The notes below the pieces were generated by a model. It ran no database searches and was not told the DNA's origin. It saw nothing but the letters and a program-made list of their open reading frames with translations. DNA of 64,000 nt, taken from assembly GCF_900105925.1 (NCBI RefSeq), contig NZ_LT629791.1, forward strand, positions 5,798,001-5,862,000. Direction: 5' to 3'. Shown piece after piece: positions 59,691 to 64,000 of this stretch. Source of the stretch: Jiangella alkaliphila (GTDB lineage Bacteria > Actinomycetota > Actinomycetes > Jiangellales > Jiangellaceae). Position 1 is the first letter of the stretch, and every line of letters starts with the position of its first letter. Position numbers and translations under genes: made by a program.

Positions 59691-60585
59691 CCCGCGGGAG
59701 GTACTGACGCGGGCCGCTCCCCCGCCGCGGCTCACCGTCGCCTACGGCGACCTGCCCGACCAGGTGGCCGACGTGTGGTTGCCCGACGCGCCGAGCTTGC
59801 CCGACGTGCCCGGCGTGCCCGCGGGCAAGTCGGGCAACCGGGCAACGGGTGAGGGCAAGTCGGGCAAGGCCGTGCCGCTCGTCGTGGTGGTGCACGGCGG
59901 CTTCTGGCGGGCCGAGTACGACCGGCGGCACGCGCGGCCGCAGTGCGCCGGGCTGGCGGCCGCGGGGTACGCCGTCGCGGCGATCGAGTACCGGCGGGTC
60001 GGGTCGGGCGGCGGCTGGCCGGCGACGTTCGACGACGTCGCGGCGGCGCTCGACACCGTTCCGGCGCTGGTCGCGGCGGCGACGGCGGGCGGCCCGGTCC
60101 GGGTGGACCTGGAGCGCGTGGTGCACGTGGGGCACTCCGCCGGCGCCCACCTCGCCGTCTGGGCGGCGTCGCGGCACCGGCTGCCGCCCGGCGCCCCATG
60201 GGCCGGCGAGAGTTCGGTTGGCCCGCGGCCGGCGGGGGTGGTCGCGCTGGCTGGGGTGCTCGACCTCGACGCGGCAGCCGAGCTGGACCTCGACCACGGT
60301 GCCGTCCGGGCGCTCCTCGGCGGCGGCCCGGCCGAGCGGCCGGACCGGTACGCCGCCGTCGACCCGCTGCGCCTGGTGCCGGCGGGCGTCCCCGTCACGC
60401 TGCTGCACGGCGCCGACGACCGCTACGTCCCGCCCGACTTCAGCCGCCGCTACGCCGCCGCGGCCGGCGCCGGCACCACGCTGCGCGAACTGACGAGCGC
60501 GGGGCACTTCGACCTGATCGACCCCGAGTCGAGCGCCTGGCCGGCGGTGCTCGACGCCGTCGCCGAGGTGCTGAGGAGAGCATGA
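59683..60585 (+). CDS. Alpha/beta hydrolase (kynurenine-formamidase/esterase-like)
   Basis: 300 residues from GTG 59683. Oxyanion motif 'VVVVHGGFWRAEYDR', nucleophile Ser in 'VVHVGHSAGAHLAVWAA', acid in 'TLLHGADDRYVPP' and His in 'LTSAGHFDLIDP'. The HGGFW...GHSAGAHL combination is typical of formamidase/esterase-type hydrolases. Residues 45-60 include a Gly/Lys-rich linker. Overlaps the GNAT gene and the phosphatase gene (ATGA), so the three are one unit. Confidence 0.87.
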   Translation: MRDPREVLTRAAPPPRLTVAYGDLPDQVADVWLPDAPSLPDVPGVPAGKSGNRATGEGKSGKAVPLVVVVHGGFWRAEYDRRHARPQCAGLAAAGYAVAAIEYRRVGSGGGWPATFDDVAAALDTVPALVAAATAGGPVRVDLERVVHVGHSAGAHLAVWAASRHRLPPGAPWAGESSVGPRPAGVVALAGVLDLDAAAELDLDHGAVRALLGGGPAERPDRYAAVDPLRLVPAGVPVTLLHGADDRYVPPDFSRRYAAAAGAGTTLRELTSAGHFDLIDPESSAWPAVLDAVAEVLRRA

Positions 60586-61175
60586 GCGCCACCCGCTACC
60601 TGTACCTGGCCCGCCACGCCGAGGCCACGCCCGACGAGACCGGGCTGACCGCAGCCGGCCGGCGGCAGGCCGAGCTGCTCGGGCAGCGCCTGCGCGACGA
60701 CGGCCGGCCGATCGACGCCGTCTGGCATGGGCCGCTCCCCCGCGCGGCCGAGACCGCGCGCGTCGTCGCGGCGATCCTCGGGGTCGAGCCGGCGGAGAAG
60801 GCGGCGGCCGGCGACTACGTCCCGTACCGCGACGACCTGCCCGCCGCCTACCAGGCCTTCGTCGACCAGTTCCCCGGCGATGACGACGGCCCGCGGCTCG
60901 CGGAGCAGGCGATCGAGCGGTTCACCGGCCCGGCCGACGGCGACGCCGACCGGCACGACCTGGTGGTGACGCACGCGTTCACGATCGGCTGGCTGCTGCG
61001 GCACGCGCTCGACGCGCCACCGTGGCGGTGGCTGACGGTGAACCAGGGCAACGCGGCGCTGACGGTGATCCGGTACGCGCCGGACCGGCTGCCCTCGGTC
61101 CTGGTGCACAACGACACCCGCCACCTGCCCGACGAGCTGCGTTGGACGGGCTTCCCGGACGCCCTGCGGGTCTAG
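60582..61175 (+). CDS. Histidine phosphatase family protein
   Basis: 197 residues, ATG at 60582. 'YLYLARHAEATPDETGLTAAGRRQAELLGQRL' has the RH signature (Arg10-His11 region), 'WHGPLPRAAETARVVAAILG' the second Arg, and 'DLVVTHAFTIGWLLRHAL' the second His. Phosphoglycerate-mutase-like fold. Substrate unknown. Confidence 0.9.
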   Translation: MSATRYLYLARHAEATPDETGLTAAGRRQAELLGQRLRDDGRPIDAVWHGPLPRAAETARVVAAILGVEPAEKAAAGDYVPYRDDLPAAYQAFVDQFPGDDDGPRLAEQAIERFTGPADGDADRHDLVVTHAFTIGWLLRHALDAPPWRWLTVNQGNAALTVIRYAPDRLPSVLVHNDTRHLPDELRWTGFPDALRV

Positions 61176-61186
61176 GCGCCGACGGC

Positions 61187-62074
61187 CTACGGGGCCAGCT
61201 TCACCGCGACGTCATACATGTCATGCCACTCGGGCGACTCCTGGGCGCAGCGGGCGAACAGCCAGAGCCGCAACCGCGCGGGGTCGAGGTCGAGCAGGCC
61301 GGCCATGCGGTCGGACAGCGCGCCGGGGTCGGACATCAGCCGGTCCATGTTGAACATGTGCTGCGTCGCGTCGTAGGTGCGGTCGCCGACGTACGGCTTC
61401 GGGTCGATGACGAGCCACGGCTCGCGCTGCGCCGCGACGATGTTCTCCGGGTGCAGGTCGGTGCAGAGCAGGACGTCGTCGTCGCTGGTCAGCGGCAGGT
61501 CGCGGTAGAGCCTGACGCCCTCGCGGAGCAGGCCGCGGTCGAAATCCGCCGGCGCGGCGACGACCCGCTGTTCGAACTCGCGGGCCCAGAACTCGCACAT
61601 CGACGCCAGCGTCCGGAACGGGTGACCCTCCGGCGGACGGCGCCACAGCCGGCGCAGCAGCCCGGCCAGCACGACGTCCTGCTCGAGCGAGGGCAGCGAC
61701 CGCGCGAGCAGCGTCCCCGGCTCGGCCCGCTCCAGCAGCAGCGCGCTGGTGTCGCCGAACGTCTCGTCGGCGTGCACCCGCACGGCGCCGTCGCCGGCCC
61801 AGAACCGCAGCCCCTCGGCCTCGTGCTCGGCCTCGGCGTGCCGGTAACCGACCTTCAGCACGACGGCGTCACCGGCGGCCGTGGTGGCCGGCGCGACCCA
61901 CGAGCACTGCCCGCCTGGCTCGTACGGCTCGCCGACCGTCAGCGACCACCGCTCGACCAGGCCGGGCAGCACGGACGGCAGCGTCGCCACCCACTCCGTG
62001 AGCCCGGGCTCCCGGCCGTGGGCGGCGGACTCGGACAGTCGGGTGGACAGGCGGAAGGCGGTCACGCCGGTCAT
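61187..62074 (-). CDS. Aminoglycoside/hydroxyurea-type phosphotransferase
   Basis: 295 residues, ATG at 62074. 'SLTVGEPYEPGGQCSWVAPATTAAGDAVVLKVGYRHAEAEHEAEGLRFWAGDGAVRVHA' and 'LLLERAEPGTLLARS' form the ATP lobe, 'DVLLCTDLHPENIVAAQREPWLVIDPKPYVGDRTYDATQHMFNM' the catalytic loop and metal site. This is the APH(6)/hydroxyurea-kinase-like family: streptomycin or hydroxyurea resistance kinases and relatives. Convergent with the phosphatase gene. Confidence 0.9.
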   Translation of the reverse strand: MTGVTAFRLSTRLSESAAHGREPGLTEWVATLPSVLPGLVERWSLTVGEPYEPGGQCSWVAPATTAAGDAVVLKVGYRHAEAEHEAEGLRFWAGDGAVRVHADETFGDTSALLLERAEPGTLLARSLPSLEQDVVLAGLLRRLWRRPPEGHPFRTLASMCEFWAREFEQRVVAAPADFDRGLLREGVRLYRDLPLTSDDDVLLCTDLHPENIVAAQREPWLVIDPKPYVGDRTYDATQHMFNMDRLMSDPGALSDRMAGLLDLDPARLRLWLFARCAQESPEWHDMYDVAVKLAP

Positions 62075-62130
62075 TGAAACCGACGCGACCGCCCGGCCGC
62101 ACGCGAGTTTTTCCGGGCGCGAGAACCCGC

Positions 62131-62964
62131 TCAGGCGTCGCGCCGCGAGAACAGCCACCCCGCGATCAGCAGCAGCAGCGCCGTCTCGCCGGCGAACACC
62201 CCGAACCCGGTCCACGGCCCCAGCAGGTCGGGGTTGAAGGACTCGACGGTGGCCAGCGTCGTCCCGGCGTTGCCCGGCATCAGCTTCGTCAGCCACTCGC
62301 CGGCCGCGCCGGGGATGAGGCCGACCAGGTTGCCGACGATGAAGATCAGCGCGATGCCGACGGTGACCGCGGCGGCGGTGTGCCGCATCAGCACGCCCAG
62401 CCCCAGGCCGAACAGGCCCAGCACCGCGAGGTAGAGGCCGCCGCCGACCATCGTCCGCAGCACGTCGGAGTCGGTGAGCGAGAACCCGATGCCCTCGCGG
62501 TCGAGGAAGAAGTTGCCGGCCACGATCGCGGCGGTCGACGTGATCGTGCCGAGGATCAGCAGCACCGTCGTCAGCACGCTCGCCTTGGCGGCCAGCACCG
62601 ACCATCGGCGTGGCGCCGCGGCGAGGGTCGTGCGGATCATGCCGCTGGAGTACTCGGCGGTCGCCACCAGGATGCCCAGGACGAGGGCGGCGATCTGGCC
62701 GAACATCAGGCCCCAGGTGACGAACGCGCCGACCGGCTCGCTCCCGGGGTCGTCGGCCAGCTCACCGGCGGCGGCGAAGCAGATCAGCGCCGTCAGGCCG
62801 ACGCTGAGGACGAACAGCGAGGCGAGCGTCCAGACCGTGGAGCGGACGGTGCGCAGCTTCGTCCACTCGGCGTCGAGGATGCGGCCGAACGTGAGCCGGG
62901 GCCCGCCGACGTCGGCGCGGTGGGCCGGCGCCGCGGGCGGGCTGAGGGTCGAGGTCGTGGTCAT
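62131..62964 (-). CDS. ABC transporter permease
   Basis: 277 residues, ATG at 62964 (GGAG about 10 nt upstream; a GTG at 62973 overlaps the ATPase stop). Six membrane spans between about 42 and 275; 'TFGRILDAEWTKLRTVRSTVWTL' at the start is typical of ABC-2 type permeases of actinobacteria ('EWTKLRTVRST'). It forms an exporter with the ATPase encoded just upstream. Confidence 0.9.
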   Translation of the reverse strand: MTTTSTLSPPAAPAHRADVGGPRLTFGRILDAEWTKLRTVRSTVWTLASLFVLSVGLTALICFAAAGELADDPGSEPVGAFVTWGLMFGQIAALVLGILVATAEYSSGMIRTTLAAAPRRWSVLAAKASVLTTVLLILGTITSTAAIVAGNFFLDREGIGFSLTDSDVLRTMVGGGLYLAVLGLFGLGLGVLMRHTAAAVTVGIALIFIVGNLVGLIPGAAGEWLTKLMPGNAGTTLATVESFNPDLLGPWTGFGVFAGETALLLLIAGWLFSRRDA

Positions 62965-62969
62965 GGTGG

Positions 62970-63899
62970 TCACACTCCGGCGGGAACGGGCTGGTCGGTG
63001 CGGGCGTGGTACTCGACGCTGTCGGCGGTGAGGCCCATGAACGCCTCCTCGAGCGAGGCGTTGACGACGCTCAGCTCGTGCAGGTAGAGGTTGCGGGACC
63101 CGGCGACGTCGCCGACCTGCTCGGGCGTCGCGCCCTCGACCTTCAGCGCGCCGTCGTCGTCGCGGCCGATGCGCCAGCCGCGCTCGCGCAGCGCCTCGGC
63201 CAAGACGCCGCCCTGCGGCGAGCGGACCCGGACGTAGGAGGCGGAGTTGCGGGCGATGAAGTCGGCCATGCCGGTGTCGGCGAGGATCTTGCCGCGCCCG
63301 ATCACCAGCAGGTGGTCGGCGGTGAGCGCCATCTCCGACATCAGGTGGCTGGACACGAACACCGTCCGGCCCTCGGCGGCCAGCGACCGGATGAGGTTCC
63401 GGATCCACCGGATGCCCTCCGGGTCCAGGCCGTTGACCGGCTCGTCGAACAGCAGCACCTCGGGGTCGCCGAGCAGCGCGGCCGCGATGCCGAGCCGCTG
63501 GCCCATGCCGAGCGAGAACCCGCCGGACCGCTTGCGCGCGACGGCGTCCAGCCCGACCATGCCGATGACCTCGTCGACGCGGCGGCGCGGGATGCCGTTG
63601 GTCTTCGCCAGCCACAGCAGGTGGTTGTAGGCGGTCCGGCCGCCGTGGATCGCCTTGGCCTCCAGCAGCGCGCCGACCTCGTGCAGCGGCGCCGGCAGGT
63701 CGCGGTACGAGCGGCCGTTCACGGTGACGCGGCCGCCGGACGGGTGGTCGAGGCCCATCACCATGCGCATGGTCGTGGACTTCCCGGCGCCGTTCGGGCC
63801 GAGGAACCCGGTGACCGCGCCGGGCCGGACCGTGAAGTCGATCGCGTCGACCGCGGTCTTGTCTCCGTAACGTTTCGTCAGCCGTTCCGCTGTGATCAT
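62970..63899 (-). CDS. ABC transporter ATP-binding protein
   Basis: 309 residues, ATG at 63899. Walker A 'GFLGPNGAGKSTTMRMVMGL' (34-42), signature 'GFSLGMGQRLGIAAALLGDPEVLLFDEPVNGLDPEGI' with Walker B, H-loop 'VFVSSHLMSEMALTADHLLVI'. The C-terminal extension ends 'NASLEEAFMGLTADSVEY', usual in this exporter class. Substrate unknown. Partner of the permease 5 bp downstream. Confidence 0.95.
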   Translation of the reverse strand: MITAERLTKRYGDKTAVDAIDFTVRPGAVTGFLGPNGAGKSTTMRMVMGLDHPSGGRVTVNGRSYRDLPAPLHEVGALLEAKAIHGGRTAYNHLLWLAKTNGIPRRRVDEVIGMVGLDAVARKRSGGFSLGMGQRLGIAAALLGDPEVLLFDEPVNGLDPEGIRWIRNLIRSLAAEGRTVFVSSHLMSEMALTADHLLVIGRGKILADTGMADFIARNSASYVRVRSPQGGVLAEALRERGWRIGRDDDGALKVEGATPEQVGDVAGSRNLYLHELSVVNASLEEAFMGLTADSVEYHARTDQPVPAGV

Positions 63900-64000
63900 G
63901 GCGGCCACGCTACGGCCGTCGGCACCGATGAAACAGCAGTTCAAGGGTGGTTTCAGGGCCGACTCAGGGACATCTCGGGGTCGCCCCTGAGCCGGCCGTC

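Noticed and set aside
1..64000. tRNA or rRNA genes, and an FtsK-type translocase
   Set aside because: I found no tRNA-like cloverleaf or rRNA sequence by eye, and the insertion target is comM, not a tRNA gene. The transfer ATPases are VirB4- and VirD4-like, so an FtsK-type ICE is unlikely.

Overview
The window is very GC-rich, uses many GTG starts and 4-base start/stop overlaps, and carries the gene order rpsP-khpA-rimM-trmD-rplS-lepB-rnhB-DUF2469-yraN-comM. This points to an Actinomycetota chromosome; I cannot name the genus from sequence alone. It splits into two parts. Positions 1 to about 47,320 are most of an integrative conjugative element (ICE) or ICE-like genomic island. Positions about 47,320 to 64,000 are host chromosome.

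ICE part. A large serine integrase (45646-47286, minus) lies directly against a comM gene that stops right after its Walker B motif, so the element sits inside comM and the other half of comM should lie beyond position 1. Reading from the left there is a ParB-type protein running off the window edge and a 1-kb non-coding stretch with nested inverted repeats (candidate transfer or replication origin). A leading-type operon follows: ArdC-like antirestriction protein, DUF2637 protein, unknown, second ParB, VirB8/TcpC-like protein. A 19-kb cargo region (7.4-26.7 kb) comes next. The conjugation module runs from 26.8 to 45.3 kb: second VirB8/TcpC-like protein, muralytic enzyme, two small pilin-like membrane proteins, VirB6-like protein, SCO6880 protein, VirB4-like ATPase, VirD4/TraG coupling ATPase and SSB. 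This module is interrupted by extra cargo at 33.8-37.3 kb (trypsin-like protease, anchored protein, nuclease toxin with immunity protein) and at 39.7-41.1 kb (broken TSUP transporter, DUF1232 protein). No relaxase is visible; it may lie left of the window.

Cargo 8-25 kb. This section looks like a small envelope regulon. An orphan OmpR-type response regulator (17832-18524), preceded by a 27-codon overlapping leader ORF, lies among seven copies of a 16-bp palindrome, (A/G)TGAGAG-NN-CTCTCA(T/C). One copy lies upstream of each of these: a multispan membrane protein, a polysaccharide deacetylase with cell-wall-binding-like repeats, a poly-Asp secreted protein, an F420 gamma-glutamyl-ligase-like gene, the regulator itself, a phosphotransferase, and an extreme Ser/Pro-rich secreted protein. 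A 1056-residue glycosyltransferase lies in the same section. Between these genes the DNA is littered with decayed genes: a SecA2-like tail, an ATP-grasp ligase, and a frameshifted GIY-YIG protein.

Chromosome part. The ribosome-maturation/secretion operon (all minus strand) runs from rpsP down to the broken comM. Upstream lie an ArsR-MFS operon with a perfect palindromic operator, an amidohydrolase overlapping ffh, a plus-strand trio (GNAT acetyltransferase, alpha/beta hydrolase, histidine phosphatase), an aminoglycoside-phosphotransferase-like kinase and an ABC exporter pair.
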